64,000 bases of DNA from Paracoccus methylovorus (lineage in GTDB: Bacteria > Pseudomonadota > Alphaproteobacteria > Rhodobacterales > Rhodobacteraceae): contig NZ_CP070371.1 of NCBI RefSeq assembly GCF_016919705.1, positions 463,501 through 527,500 of the forward strand, given 5' to 3'. Made by a program: the position numbers and the translations under genes. How positions within the stretch are numbered: position 1 is the stretch's first letter; every line of letters starts with the position of its first letter. Shown piece after piece: positions 19,880 to 28,412 of this stretch. The notes below the pieces were generated by a model. It saw only the letters and a list, made by a program, of their open reading frames with translations. It was not told where the DNA came from and ran no database searches.

Positions 19880-20656
19880 GGGCGGAATGGGGTCTCATGG
19901 TCGGGGGCACTACGCAGGGACCTGTGGTTCCCGTGCAGTGCAAGTGAACGAGATGTCGGGGGAGCATGGTTGCGTGCGAGCGGGCATCCCGCCAAGAGCC
20001 CGGAAAGCCTCGGGGTGATCGGAGGATAGGCGGGAAACACCGTGGCAGCGAACCATGAGGAACGCAGGGCAGCGGTCGCCTGCACTGCCGACAATCCGGC
20101 AGAACGGGCCATCCGCGCAGGGGCGTAGATATCGATGGTATCTGTTCTGATGCGGAGGATCGAGGCGCTGGACTAGGAGGCTCTTCGTCCCCCGCGGGAC
20201 TTCGGCTTGGCTCAGGCATTAGGCGCAGTGGTCTGATGCGTGGATCACCAGAACTCCCTCCGACAGGTTTCCATTATCCGCGTTCGGCAATGACGCGGCC
20301 TCGCCACGCACCTACACCTTATCGTCTGGATCCTGATTTTTCCAGTGGCGCATGCGATCACCCCATGGGTAGCGAAATTCGATCCACCAATTGCCGGGGC
20401 TGGCCACATCAGCGCTCCAAATGACCATAACACCTCGACCCAAGCTACACCGAGCGCCGGTGACGACTTTGCCTCGCGTCAAATCTTGCCCCGAGCTATG
20501 CAGATCATCATTGGTCAGGGGATGGTGTTACAGAGTTAGTCCGCCCCGCCTTCCACCAAGATTCGCGGCATCGTGACAGCCCGTGTCGAACGGCTGATTT
20601 GGCGTAGGCGACGGTGCACCACCATGGAGGTCGATCGGCCGCAAAAGGCCGTCTTT
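19880..20656. other. 777-bp intergenic region
   Basis: It lies between the start of the DUF21 operon (left) and the end of an AraC gene (right). No open frame on either strand looks like a gene. The left ~350 bp would be the leader of the DUF21 operon (- strand) and could be structured: a short stem GCCG/CGGC occurs at about 20090-20103, and AGAGCCTCCTA on the - strand only faintly recalls the M-box Mg2+ riboswitch. I do not call a riboswitch. Confidence 0.4.
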
Positions 20657-21562
20657 TCATCCCTCCGCCAGCACGGCTTTTGCATACCGCCCCGGCGGTT
20701 GGCCGGTGTGGCGGCTGAAAGCGGTGCTGAAGGTGCTGGCGGAACCATAGCCCACCCTCGCCGCGACCTCCTCCAGCGCAAGGCTGCCGCGCCGCAAGAG
20801 ATCGCGCGCCACCGCCATGCGCCAGATGGTCAGGTATTCCATCGGCCGGCGGCCGACCAGGCGGGTGAACCGCTCGAAGAAGGCCGAGCGCGACATGCCG
20901 GCCGTTTCGGCCAGGTCGGGAACCGTCCACGTGCGGGTGATGTCGCCATGCAGGCTGCGCAGGGCGCTGGCGATGCGCGGATCGGAAAGGCCGCGCAGCA
21001 GGCCGGGTGCCGCGGCTCCTTCCGGCGCGGCGCGCAGCGCCTCGATCAGCAGGATCTCGACCAGACGCGCCAGAATCAGGTCGCGGCCCGCATCGTCGCG
21101 CGCAGCCTCCTCGCCCAGCATATGAACCAACTGCGTCAGGCGGGGCACGCCGCGCAGATGGATCATCCGGGGTAGCAGGGTCACCAGCAGCGCCGCGTCC
21201 GGCGCCGCAAAGGTGAACCAGCCGCCGAACTGCCGCATTTCGGGCGGGCCGTCCTGCCGGCCGTGGCGAACCTCGTGCTTCGCCGGGTCGGTCCGGGCGT
21301 CGATCCGGCGCAGCGGGCCGGGGTTCAGGCTGGACATGCCGAAACGCGGCGTGGCGGGCAGCAGCACAAAATCGCCGGCCTCGACGGTGACCGGCTCTTC
21401 GCCCTCGACGGACAACCGGCAACGGCCCATCGTCATCGCCGCAAAGGCCGGGCGGCCGAATTCGGTATATTCAACCGCCCAGTGGCCTGCGGCGGTGATC
21501 CCCTTCGAGAACACCGCCTGCGGGCGCAAAAGTTCGATGACCTGAGCAAGTGGATCCGACAT
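20657..21562 (-). CDS. AraC-family transcriptional regulator (cupin_6 type)
   Basis: 301 residues: N-terminal cupin-like sensor (RCRLSVEGEEPVTVEAGDFVLLP) and C-terminal double HTH (TVPDLAETAGMSRSAFFERFTRLVG, then LEEVAARVGYGSASTFSTAF) ending in PGRYAKAV. Genes of this subfamily usually control an adjacent divergent oxidoreductase. Here that is the SDR at 21654, and a phased direct repeat lies between them. Effector unknown. Confidence 0.88.
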   Translation of the reverse strand: MSDPLAQVIELLRPQAVFSKGITAAGHWAVEYTEFGRPAFAAMTMGRCRLSVEGEEPVTVEAGDFVLLPATPRFGMSSLNPGPLRRIDARTDPAKHEVRHGRQDGPPEMRQFGGWFTFAAPDAALLVTLLPRMIHLRGVPRLTQLVHMLGEEAARDDAGRDLILARLVEILLIEALRAAPEGAAAPGLLRGLSDPRIASALRSLHGDITRTWTVPDLAETAGMSRSAFFERFTRLVGRRPMEYLTIWRMAVARDLLRRGSLALEEVAARVGYGSASTFSTAFSRHTGQPPGRYAKAVLAEG

Positions 21563-21599
21563 TCAGGACTTCCGCAAATTCAATCAGGACTTCTGATTG
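21563..21599. promoter_or_regulatory. Candidate AraC operator: phased direct repeat plus palindrome
   Basis: The decamer TCAGGACTTC occurs at 21563-21572 and 21584-21593, exactly 21 bp (two helical turns) apart, the usual geometry of AraC-type sites. The second copy overlaps an inverted repeat CAATCAG-N5-CTGATTG (21581-21599). It sits in the 91-bp gap between the divergent AraC and SDR genes. Confidence 0.65.
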
Positions 21600-21653
21600 G
21601 TGATACTCCTGACCATGCACGCTACATTCCTGCTGTCAACTCAGGAGATCATC

Positions 21654-22385
21654 ATGAACACCGTCCTCATCACCGGCACCTCGTCGGGCTATGGGCTGGA
21701 AACCGCCCGCTATTTCCACGCGCAGGGCTGGCAGGCCATCGCCACCATGCGCACCCCACGCGACGGGCTGTTGCCCGAAGGCCTGCGCATCCTGCCGCTG
21801 GACGTCACCGACCCGGCCAGCATCGCCGCCACCATCGAAGCCGCCGGCCCCATCGACGTGCTGGTGAACAACGCCGGCATCGGCCTTGTCGGCGCCTTCG
21901 AGGCCGCGCCGATGGATTACGTCCGCAAGCTGTTCGACACCAACACCTTCGGCACCATGGCCATGGTGCAGGCGGTGATCCCGCAGATGCGGGCGCGGCG
22001 GTCGGGCGTGATCGTCAACGTGACCTCCAGCGTGACGCTGGCGCCGATGCCGCTGGCCGCCGCCTATACCGCCAGCAAGCAGGCGATAGAGGGCTTTACC
22101 GGATCGCTGGCGCATGAGCTTGCGGCCTTCGGTGTGCGGGCAAAGCTGGTCGAACCGGGCTATGCCCCGACCACGCGGTTTTCACAGAACATCGACTTTG
22201 CCATTGAGGACATGATCCCCGAAGCCTATGCCGATTTCGCTGCGCCGATCTTTGCCGCCTTCGCCAGCCCGGCCCTGACCACCAGGGAAACCGACGTGGC
22301 CGAGGCGGTGTTCCTGGCGGCGAATGACACTTCCGACCGGCTGCGCTATCCGGCCGGACCCGATGCGGTGGCGCTGGCGGCCTGA
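21654..22385 (+). CDS. Short-chain dehydrogenase/reductase (SDR)
   Basis: 243-residue classical SDR. The NAD(P)-binding TGTSSGYG is at residues 7-14, the NNAG motif at about 80, and the catalytic Ser (VTSSVT) and YxxxK (YTASK) follow. The start at 21654 has AGGAG 7 nt upstream and directly precedes the Rossmann strand. It is divergent from the AraC gene, which probably regulates it. Substrate cannot be told from sequence. Confidence 0.9.
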   Translation: MNTVLITGTSSGYGLETARYFHAQGWQAIATMRTPRDGLLPEGLRILPLDVTDPASIAATIEAAGPIDVLVNNAGIGLVGAFEAAPMDYVRKLFDTNTFGTMAMVQAVIPQMRARRSGVIVNVTSSVTLAPMPLAAAYTASKQAIEGFTGSLAHELAAFGVRAKLVEPGYAPTTRFSQNIDFAIEDMIPEAYADFAAPIFAAFASPALTTRETDVAEAVFLAANDTSDRLRYPAGPDAVALAA

Positions 22386-22417
22386 CCCATTGTCGGCGGG
22401 GGGAAGGACCGCCAGGT

Positions 22418-23167
22418 TCAGCCCGGCAGCGTGACCACCATGGCACCGCGATCCGTCGCGACGACCGTATGCTCGTATTGCACCACCGGGGCGCGCGGTT
22501 CGTTGTAAAGCGTCCAGCCGTCGTCCGCCTCCGTCGCCCAGAGGCCGCCTCTGGACAAGAACGGTTCGACCGTCAGTACAAGCCCCCTGTGGATACGGCG
22601 TTTTTCGCCGCGCGCGGGCCAGGTCGGGATTTCCGCGGGCTCCTCGTGCAGCGCCCGGCCGATGCCATGGCTGGCAAGGTTGCGGATCAGCGTATAGCCG
22701 CGCCGCTCTGCAAACTTGCCGATGGCGCGACCGATGCCCGCAAGCGGGCGGCCGCTGCCGACCTGGGCAATACCGATCTGCATCGCCTGCCTGCCATCGC
22801 GGCACAGCCGATCCAGCGAGGGGCGCACGGGCGCGACGCGATATGTGGCGCCGGTATCGGCGAAATAGCCGTTCTTCGAGGCCGACACGTCGATATTCAC
22901 CAGATCGTCCGCCGCGATCACCCTGTCGCCGGGGATGCCATGGGCGATTTCCTCGTTGACGCTGATGCAGGTCGCGCCGGGGAAATCATAGGTGGATTGC
23001 GGCGCCGAAAGGGCGCCCTCGCGCTCCAGCAGCGCGCGGCCGATTTCGTCCAGTTCGCGCGTGGTCATGCCGGGTTCCATCGCCTTCGCCATGGCCTGCA
23101 TGGTGTTGGCGACGATCCGGCCGATCTCCTTCAACCCGTCGAGTTCGTCCTGATTGGTGATCGTCAT
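22418..23167 (-). CDS. map: Type I methionine aminopeptidase
   Basis: 249 residues; removes N-terminal Met from nascent proteins using a two-metal site. Metal ligands are seen in VNIDVSASKNGYFADTGATY (two Asp), HGIGRALHEEP (His), TVEPFLS (Glu) and VVQYEHTVV (Glu). HGIPGD supplies the substrate-binding His. The start MTITNQ at 23167 is used; longer in-frame extensions would run into the promoter of the divergent Rrf2 gene. Probably an additional, horizontally acquired map rather than the housekeeping one next to ribosomal genes (inference from context). Confidence 0.9.
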   Translation of the reverse strand: MTITNQDELDGLKEIGRIVANTMQAMAKAMEPGMTTRELDEIGRALLEREGALSAPQSTYDFPGATCISVNEEIAHGIPGDRVIAADDLVNIDVSASKNGYFADTGATYRVAPVRPSLDRLCRDGRQAMQIGIAQVGSGRPLAGIGRAIGKFAERRGYTLIRNLASHGIGRALHEEPAEIPTWPARGEKRRIHRGLVLTVEPFLSRGGLWATEADDGWTLYNEPRAPVVQYEHTVVATDRGAMVVTLPG

Positions 23168-23262
23168 CGCCTGTGCCCGCTTTGATCTGATGCTGTAACC
23201 GACATCATAGCGGTGATGCGTGGCGATGTCCCGCATCACTGTCTTGACCGCCGCTCCGAATC

Positions 23263-23279
23263 GTAACATATATAGTTAC
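23263..23279. promoter_or_regulatory. Candidate operator overlapping Rrf2 gene start
   Basis: GTAAC (23263-23267) and GTTAC (23275-23279) form an inverted repeat around ATATATA, ending at the base before the ATG of the Rrf2-type regulator. This fits an autoregulatory site. The divergent map promoter may share it. Confidence 0.5.
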
Positions 23280-23723
23280 ATGAAACGTGACAGTCGCCTT
23301 TCCTCGGTCCTTCATGCCCTGCTGCACATGGCGGAACAGGACGGACCTGTGACCTCCGAGGCGCTTGGCCGGTGCCTCGGCACCAATCCGGTCGTGGTGC
23401 GCCGCACCATGGGCCTCTTGCGCGAGGCCGGGCTTGTCACGGCCGAGCGAGGGCACGCCGGGGGCTGGCGCATCTCGGCCGACCTGGCGGCGGTCAGCCT
23501 GCGCCGGCTGCACGAGGCCTTGGGGGAACCGGCGATCTTCGCGATCGGCAACCGCAACGAGACGCCGGAATGCCTGGTCGAGCAATCGGTCAATGCCGCG
23601 CTGGAGGGTGCCTTTGCCGAGGCCGAGGCGCTGCTGCTGGAACGTTTCGCCGAGGTGACGCTGGCCGATCTGGCCGAGGATTTTGCCCGCCGCCATGCGC
23701 AGAGGCGGGCGGCGAAGGAGTAG
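23280..23723 (+). CDS. Rrf2-family transcriptional regulator
   Basis: 147 residues with an N-terminal winged HTH (SRLSSVLHALLHMAE, then SEALGRCLGTNPVVVRRTMGLL) and wing GHAGGWRI. The three clustered cysteines that bind Fe-S in IscR/NsrR are absent (the single visible Cys after the HTH is in ETPECLVEQS), so it may sense redox by thiol chemistry or bind another ligand. First gene of an apparent operon with a flavoprotein (3-bp gap) and a methyltransferase. Confidence 0.85.
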   Translation: MKRDSRLSSVLHALLHMAEQDGPVTSEALGRCLGTNPVVVRRTMGLLREAGLVTAERGHAGGWRISADLAAVSLRRLHEALGEPAIFAIGNRNETPECLVEQSVNAALEGAFAEAEALLLERFAEVTLADLAEDFARRHAQRRAAKE

Positions 23724-23726
23724 GAC

Positions 23727-24611
23727 ATGCAGGACGTGATCGTGATCGGGGGCAGCTATGCCGGGATGGCCGCCGCCCTGCAGCTGGCGCGTGCGCGCCG
23801 CAAGGTGCTGGTGATTGATGCCGGGCAGCGGCGCAACCGTTTCGCCAGCTATTCACACGGCTTCCTTGGCCAGGACGGGGTGGACCCGGCCCGCATCTGG
23901 GCCGAGGCGTGCCGGCAGCTGCTGGCCTATCCGACGGTGACCTGGGTTGAGGGCTCGGCCAGCACCATCGCCGGCGGCAAGGACGAATTCCGTGTTTCCA
24001 CGGCAGCCGGCGACACATTCGCGGGCCGCCGCATCCTGCTGGCCACAGGCGTCGCCGACCGGCTTCCCGACATTCCGGGTCTCGCCGACCGCTGGGGCCG
24101 GACGGTGTTCCACTGCCCCTATTGCCACGGTTACGAGCTGGACCAGGGCCGGATCGGGGTCATCGCCACCGGCGCGATGTCGCTTCATCAGGCGCAGCTG
24201 CTGCCGGAATGGGGCGAGGTCACCTTCCTGACCAACGGCGCCCTGACACTGGAGCCGGAGCAGCGCGACGACTTGCGCAGCCGCGGCGTTGCCATTGAGG
24301 AAACCCCCGTCGCCCGGATCGCGGGCGAGGCCGAGGTGGAACTGCGCGACGGCCGGGTGCTGCCCTTCGCCGGTCTGTTCACCGCGACCCGGACCGGGCC
24401 GGCCAGCCCGCTGGCCGAGGCCGCCGGCTGCGAGTTGATCGAGACGCCGATGGGCCGCCAGATCGTGACGGATGAGACGAAGGAAACCAGCCTTCCCGGC
24501 ATCTTTGCCTGCGGCGACGTCGCGCGGGCACCGCATTCGGTGTCACTGGCGGTGGGGGACGGGGCATGGGCCGGGGCGCAACTGCACCGCTCGCTGGTCT
24601 GGCCGGAATGA
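23727..24611 (+). CDS. Thioredoxin-reductase-like FAD/NAD(P) oxidoreductase
   Basis: 294 residues. FAD-binding GGSYAG is near the N terminus (VIVIGGSYAGMAAALQ), there is a CPYC redox-active pair at about residue 130 (VFHCPYCHGYELDQG), and the C-terminal FAD motif is GIFACGDVARAP. The second nucleotide site (IGVIATGAMS) lacks the usual GxGxxG, so it may accept electrons from a partner other than NADPH. Sits in the Rrf2 operon and probably handles thiol redox or small-molecule oxidation. Overlaps the next gene by 4 nt. Confidence 0.87.
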   Translation: MQDVIVIGGSYAGMAAALQLARARRKVLVIDAGQRRNRFASYSHGFLGQDGVDPARIWAEACRQLLAYPTVTWVEGSASTIAGGKDEFRVSTAAGDTFAGRRILLATGVADRLPDIPGLADRWGRTVFHCPYCHGYELDQGRIGVIATGAMSLHQAQLLPEWGEVTFLTNGALTLEPEQRDDLRSRGVAIEETPVARIAGEAEVELRDGRVLPFAGLFTATRTGPASPLAEAAGCELIETPMGRQIVTDETKETSLPGIFACGDVARAPHSVSLAVGDGAWAGAQLHRSLVWPE

Positions 24612-25279
24612 GCGGCGCGGCCCATCCGGGCGACGGTGCCAGCTATGCCGGCCGCGTCGCGCGCCATGTGCCGGGCCTCAAGGACCTGCACCGCATGGCC
24701 GGGCTGCTGCTGGCCGAGCGCGTGCCCGAGACGGGCCGCGTCCTGGTCCTCGGCGCCGGCGGCGGGCTGGAGCTGCGCGGCTTCGCCGCGGCCCATCCCG
24801 GCTGGCGCTTCGACGGCGTCGATCCTTCGCCTCAGATGACCGCCCAGGCGCTGGACATCCTGGGCCCGGAGGGCGGCCGCGTCACCTTCCATCAGGGCTA
24901 TATCGATGATGCCCCCGAAGGCCCCTTCGACGGCGCGACCTGCCTGCTGACCCTGCATTTCCTGCCGCGCGAGGAACGCCTGCGCACCCTGCGCCAGCTG
25001 CATCGCCGCCTGCGCCCCGGCGCGCCCTTCGCCATGGCCCATCACAGCTTTCCGCAGGCGGACGGCCAGCAGGATCTGTGGCTGCGGCGCAATGCGGCCT
25101 GGCTGGTCTCGGGCGGCGTTCCCGAGGCGCAGGCCATGGCCGGCATGGCCACGATGAAGGAACGCCTGCCGGTGCTGACGCCCGAGGAGGATGCCGCGCT
25201 TCTGGCAGCGGCGGGCTTCCGCGAGGTCCAGCTGTTCTATGCCGCTCTCACCTTCAAGGGCTGGATCGCCCGGGCGTGA
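24608..25279 (+). CDS. Class I SAM-dependent methyltransferase
   Basis: 223 residues with SAM motif I VLVLGAGGGLELRGF, an acidic loop FDGVDPSPQMT, and motif IV-like DGATCLLTLHFL. Small-molecule methyltransferase; substrate unknown. Its ATGA start overlaps the preceding flavoprotein gene, and Rrf2-flavoprotein-methyltransferase sets recur in proteobacteria, suggesting a joint stress response. Convergent with the integrase gene, 10 bp away. Confidence 0.85.
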   Translation: MSGAAHPGDGASYAGRVARHVPGLKDLHRMAGLLLAERVPETGRVLVLGAGGGLELRGFAAAHPGWRFDGVDPSPQMTAQALDILGPEGGRVTFHQGYIDDAPEGPFDGATCLLTLHFLPREERLRTLRQLHRRLRPGAPFAMAHHSFPQADGQQDLWLRRNAAWLVSGGVPEAQAMAGMATMKERLPVLTPEEDAALLAAAGFREVQLFYAALTFKGWIARA

Positions 25280-25289
25280 CAGTGCCAGA

Positions 25290-26477
25290 TCATGCTGCGG
25301 CAATTTCATCACCGTCCTCGGTGACCGGTTGCGCCAGTGCCTGCGCCACAGCGTCGGAGACGGCGTCCGCCGCCGAGCGGACCGGATCGGTCTTGAGATG
25401 CGCATAACGCGCCGTGGTCTGAACCTGCGTATGGCCGAGGAGCCGTCCGATCATCGTCAGGTCCTGCCCGAGCTGCAGCGCATCCGAGGCGAAGGAATGG
25501 CGTAGATCATGGATACGAAGATCGTCCAGCCCGGCGCGCTTGCGCAACCGCCGCCACGGCTTCTGCATGTCGGTCAGATGCTGACCCTCCATCCGGCCGG
25601 TGATGACATAGGGGTTTCCGTCGATCTTCGGGATGGTTTTCAGGACCTTGATGGCCGCCTTGCCGATCGGGACCAGCTTGGCGCCGGTCTTGGAATCCGG
25701 CAGGCGGAGAAGACCGTTGCGGTAATCGACATAGCGCCATTTCAGGGTCTGAATCTCGCTGAGGCGGCATCCGGTCAGAAGAAGCAAGCGGATACAATTG
25801 GCCGCTTCGGGCTCCTCCGTTGCACAGTCCAGCACCTTGCCAAGCCGTGCCAACTCGTCCGGGGTGAGATAGCGCTCGCGCTTTTCCTCCCGGTATCGCT
25901 TCACCTTCCAGCAGGGGTTCACTCCGTCGGTGCGCACGCCCCAGGTATGGGCCACGGTGAACATCACCGAGAGGACGCCGAGGGTCCGGTTCGCCTGATA
26001 GGGGATATGTCGCATCGACTGGTGCAGTCCGACGACGTCGGCCCGGGTGATGTCGATGATGCGATGACTGCCGAACCTCGGATTGATGAACAGATCTATG
26101 GATCGCTCGTACTCGCCATAGGTCGAGGCTTTACAATGCAGCGCGACGTGATCCGAAAGGAAGCGTTTGCTGAACTCTTTGATGGTCGGGGATGCCTTCC
26201 GGCGGTCGCGCTCACCGGCGGGATCGGCCCCGAGCCGCACATCCGACAGATACTTCATCGCCTCGGTGCGGGCCATTTCCGGTGTCATCGCACCATGCAG
26301 CCCGATGTTGACACGGCGCGACCGGCCGCCGGCACGGTACTGGGCCAGATACATCTTTCGCCCCGATGGATAGACGCGCAATCCGAAGCCCTTCAACTCT
26401 TCGTCCCAGAGGAAGAACTCCTGCTCGGCCGGCGCCGCCGCGTCGACGGAACGTTTCGTGATCTTTGTCATCTTCAC
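25290..26477 (-). CDS. Tyrosine recombinase (site-specific integrase)
   Basis: 395 residues, phage/island integrase. Arm-binding N-terminal domain (KGFGLRVYPSGRKMYLAQYRAGGR), SAM-like core-binding domain, then the catalytic residues Arg (TGCRLSEIQTLKW), Lys (LPDSKTGAK), HxxR (HDLRHSFAS), His (LGHTQVQTT) and Tyr (ARYAHL). All are present, so it should be active. It is transcribed away from the tRNA-fMet fragment 180 bp upstream, its likely attachment site. Confidence 0.93.
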   Translation of the reverse strand: MKMTKITKRSVDAAAPAEQEFFLWDEELKGFGLRVYPSGRKMYLAQYRAGGRSRRVNIGLHGAMTPEMARTEAMKYLSDVRLGADPAGERDRRKASPTIKEFSKRFLSDHVALHCKASTYGEYERSIDLFINPRFGSHRIIDITRADVVGLHQSMRHIPYQANRTLGVLSVMFTVAHTWGVRTDGVNPCWKVKRYREEKRERYLTPDELARLGKVLDCATEEPEAANCIRLLLLTGCRLSEIQTLKWRYVDYRNGLLRLPDSKTGAKLVPIGKAAIKVLKTIPKIDGNPYVITGRMEGQHLTDMQKPWRRLRKRAGLDDLRIHDLRHSFASDALQLGQDLTMIGRLLGHTQVQTTARYAHLKTDPVRSAADAVSDAVAQALAQPVTEDGDEIAAA

Positions 26478-26498
26478 CCCTCCAGTTCCGGAATTTCC

Positions 26499-26527
26499 GG
26501 AAGCAAATCGGAAGCAACAGGAAGCAA
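26499..26527. repeat. Three phased GGAAGCAA repeats upstream of integrase
   Basis: GGAAGCAA at 26499-26506, 26510-26517 and 26520-26527, spaced 11 and 10 bp, just upstream of the integrase start (26477) and ~135 bp from the tRNA junction. The helical phasing suggests protein-binding sites, possibly integrase arm-type sites (inference). Confidence 0.6.
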
Positions 26528-26659
26528 ATCACTGTGCTGCTGTGGCGAAGAGAAGGGTAGGGGTGTCTGCGCTGTAAATCAATATTAACAGATGGTTGTG
26601 CGAGTATTGGCGCTTTCTTCGCACCATGGCGAAAGGTGGCGAAGACGCCCAGATCAAAA

Positions 26660-26704
26660 CTCATAACCTGAAGGTCGTAGGTTCAAATCCTACCCCCGCA
26701 ACCA
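26660..26704 (+). other. 3' half of initiator tRNA-fMet (CAU), likely att junction
   Basis: Starts with anticodon loop CTCATAA (anticodon CAT 26662-26664). It continues with anticodon-stem 3' strand CCTGA, an intact T arm (GTAGG 26677-26681 / CCTAC 26689-26693), acceptor 3' strand CCCCGCA, discriminator A and encoded CCA (26702-26704). The A at position 72 is the initiator hallmark. Bases before the loop do not match the anticodon stem, and the D arm and 5' acceptor strand are missing. Tyrosine integrases commonly cross over in the anticodon loop, so this looks like the right junction of an island lying to the left. A complete tRNA copy was not seen in the window. Confidence 0.8.
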
Positions 26705-28397
26705 ACGATAATTGCGAAACCTCCAAGGCAACAGCCGCGGAGGTTTTTTGCTGTCCGCGCCCCGGCTTCCGCGAACCGCCCGATTGCGCCAGCAGGCTGT
26801 CCAGCGCCTCGGCCTCCGACAGGAAATCGGGATCCTTCTTGCCCGCCGCGAAGCGCAGGATGGCGCCGAGATCGCCGCGCAGCACGATGGTCAGTTCGCC
26901 CTCCTCCGGCACCAGCGTCACCTGATCGACCAGCGAGCGCAGGATCTCCGCCGCCTGGGCGCGGCTGTCCTCGTGCCGCAGGCTCTCGGAAAGCTCGGCG
27001 ATCCGTTGGGCATAGAGCGCCGCCATGTTCGGGTGCAGCAGGGGCGGCGGCTCGTCCGCATTGGCCAGCTCCTCCGTCAACTCGGCCTGGCGGGCCTCGA
27101 GCTTGGTCATCTTCTCCTTCATTGAGGGGTGATACATGCCGTCGGTGATCGCATCGATGATCTGGGAGATCTGCCTGCCGATCTTGTCCAGTTCCCGGCG
27201 CGCGACCTCCAGATCGGCGCCGCGCTCCATCCGCAGCCGGTTCACTTCCTTCGTGAACTCGGCGCAGAACTCCCGGAACAGGTCCGGCTCCATCAGGTGT
27301 TTTTTGAGTCCGTTCAGGACCGAGGCCTCGAGCGCGTCGCGGCGGATGTTGACGCGGTTGTCGCAGGTGCCCTTGTTGCGCGCCGTCGAGCAGCCCAGAA
27401 GGTCCTTCGAGATCATCGAATAGCCACCGCCGCAGCAGCCGCATTTGACCAGGCCGGCGAAAAGGTGCTTTGGGCGGCGGCGGTCGTTCAGCGGATTGCC
27501 CTCCGGCCGGCTGCGGGTCGAGAAGGCCAGTTCGCCCTGCCGGGCCTTCACCGCATCCCAGAGTGTCTGACCGACGATGCGCAGGTCCGGCACCGCCTGG
27601 ATCACCCATTCGCTTTCCGGGTTCAGCCGCGACACCCGTCGTCCGGTATCGGGGTCCTTGACGTAGCGCAGCCGGTTCCAGACGAGGCGGCCGATATAGA
27701 GCTCGTTGTTCAGGATCCCGGTGCCGCGCTCGCGGTTGCCATGGATGGTCGACGGACCCCATTCCCGGCCCATGGGTCCGGGCACGCCCTCGCGGTTCAG
27801 CGTCATGGCGATAGTGCGCGACGAGAGCCCGCTGTCGTAATCGGCGAAGATGCGGCGGATCACGGCAGCCTGCGCCTTGTTGATGGTGCGGTCGCCGCGG
27901 ATCGGCTCGCCCTTGGCATCGAACTTCTTCACCACGTCGTAGCCGTAGGAATTGCCGCCGCCCGACTTGCCGTCTTCGACCCGGCCGCGCAGGCCCCGGC
28001 GGGTCTTGTCGGCCAGGTCCTTGATGAACAGCGCGTTCATCGTGCCCTTCAGCCCGACATGCAGCTCGCTGATCTCGCCCTCGGACAGGGTGAACATCTT
28101 CACATCGGCGTAGCGCATGCGCTTGTAGATGCCGGCGATATCCTCCTGGTCGCGGCTGATCCGGTCCAACGCCTCGGCCAGAACCATGTCGAAGCGGCCG
28201 CGCGTCGAATCCATGATCAGCGCCTGCAGCCCGGATCGCTGGATCATGCTGGAGCCGGAGATGGCGTGGTCTGAATATTCCTCGACCACCGTCCAGCCTT
28301 CCTTCTCGGCGCGCAGCCGGCACATGTGGAACTGGTCGGCGATCGAGGCCTCGCGCTGCTGGTCCGAGGAATAGCGGGCGTAGATGGCGACTCTCAT
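26661..28397 (-). CDS. Large serine recombinase
   Basis: 578 residues. N-terminal resolvase domain with YARYSSDQQREASI (catalytic Ser) and VLAEALDRISRDQEDIAG, then the recombinase domain (KAQAAVIRRIFADYDSGLSSRTIAMTLN), a zinc-ribbon (VKCGCCGGGYSMI and CDNRVN) and a coiled-coil C-terminal part. The last ~13 residues (AGVGFEPTTFRL) are the antisense translation of the tRNA-fMet 3' half, and the stop codon lies in the anticodon loop. The natural C terminus has therefore probably been replaced or created by integration here. The catalytic parts are intact. Confidence 0.9.
   Translation of the reverse strand: MRVAIYARYSSDQQREASIADQFHMCRLRAEKEGWTVVEEYSDHAISGSSMIQRSGLQALIMDSTRGRFDMVLAEALDRISRDQEDIAGIYKRMRYADVKMFTLSEGEISELHVGLKGTMNALFIKDLADKTRRGLRGRVEDGKSGGGNSYGYDVVKKFDAKGEPIRGDRTINKAQAAVIRRIFADYDSGLSSRTIAMTLNREGVPGPMGREWGPSTIHGNRERGTGILNNELYIGRLVWNRLRYVKDPDTGRRVSRLNPESEWVIQAVPDLRIVGQTLWDAVKARQGELAFSTRSRPEGNPLNDRRRPKHLFAGLVKCGCCGGGYSMISKDLLGCSTARNKGTCDNRVNIRRDALEASVLNGLKKHLMEPDLFREFCAEFTKEVNRLRMERGADLEVARRELDKIGRQISQIIDAITDGMYHPSMKEKMTKLEARQAELTEELANADEPPPLLHPNMAALYAQRIAELSESLRHEDSRAQAAEILRSLVDQVTLVPEEGELTIVLRGDLGAILRFAAGKKDPDFLSEAEALDSLLAQSGGSRKPGRGQQKTSAAVALEVSQLSLVAGVGFEPTTFRL
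26717..26749 (+). terminator. Intrinsic terminator downstream of tRNA-fMet fragment
   Basis: AAACCTCC (26717-26724) pairs with GGAGGTTT (26739-26746) over a 14-nt loop, followed by a T run through 26749. This would be the native terminator of the tRNA gene, retained with its 3' half. It lies inside the 3' end of the oppositely oriented serine recombinase gene. Confidence 0.75.
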
Positions 28398-28412
28398 GTG
28401 CGGGTCTCCGTG

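Noticed and set aside
19880..20230. An M-box (Mg2+) riboswitch in the leader of the DUF21/CBS operon
   Set aside because: Only a few bases recall the motif and I could not draw the conserved three-helix core. An Infernal scan with the ykoK/M-box and yybP-ykoY models would decide.
20236..20539. Short frames of about 60 codons on both strands between the DUF21 operon and the AraC gene
   Set aside because: No ribosome-binding sites, no recognisable domains and overlapping frames of equal quality on both strands.
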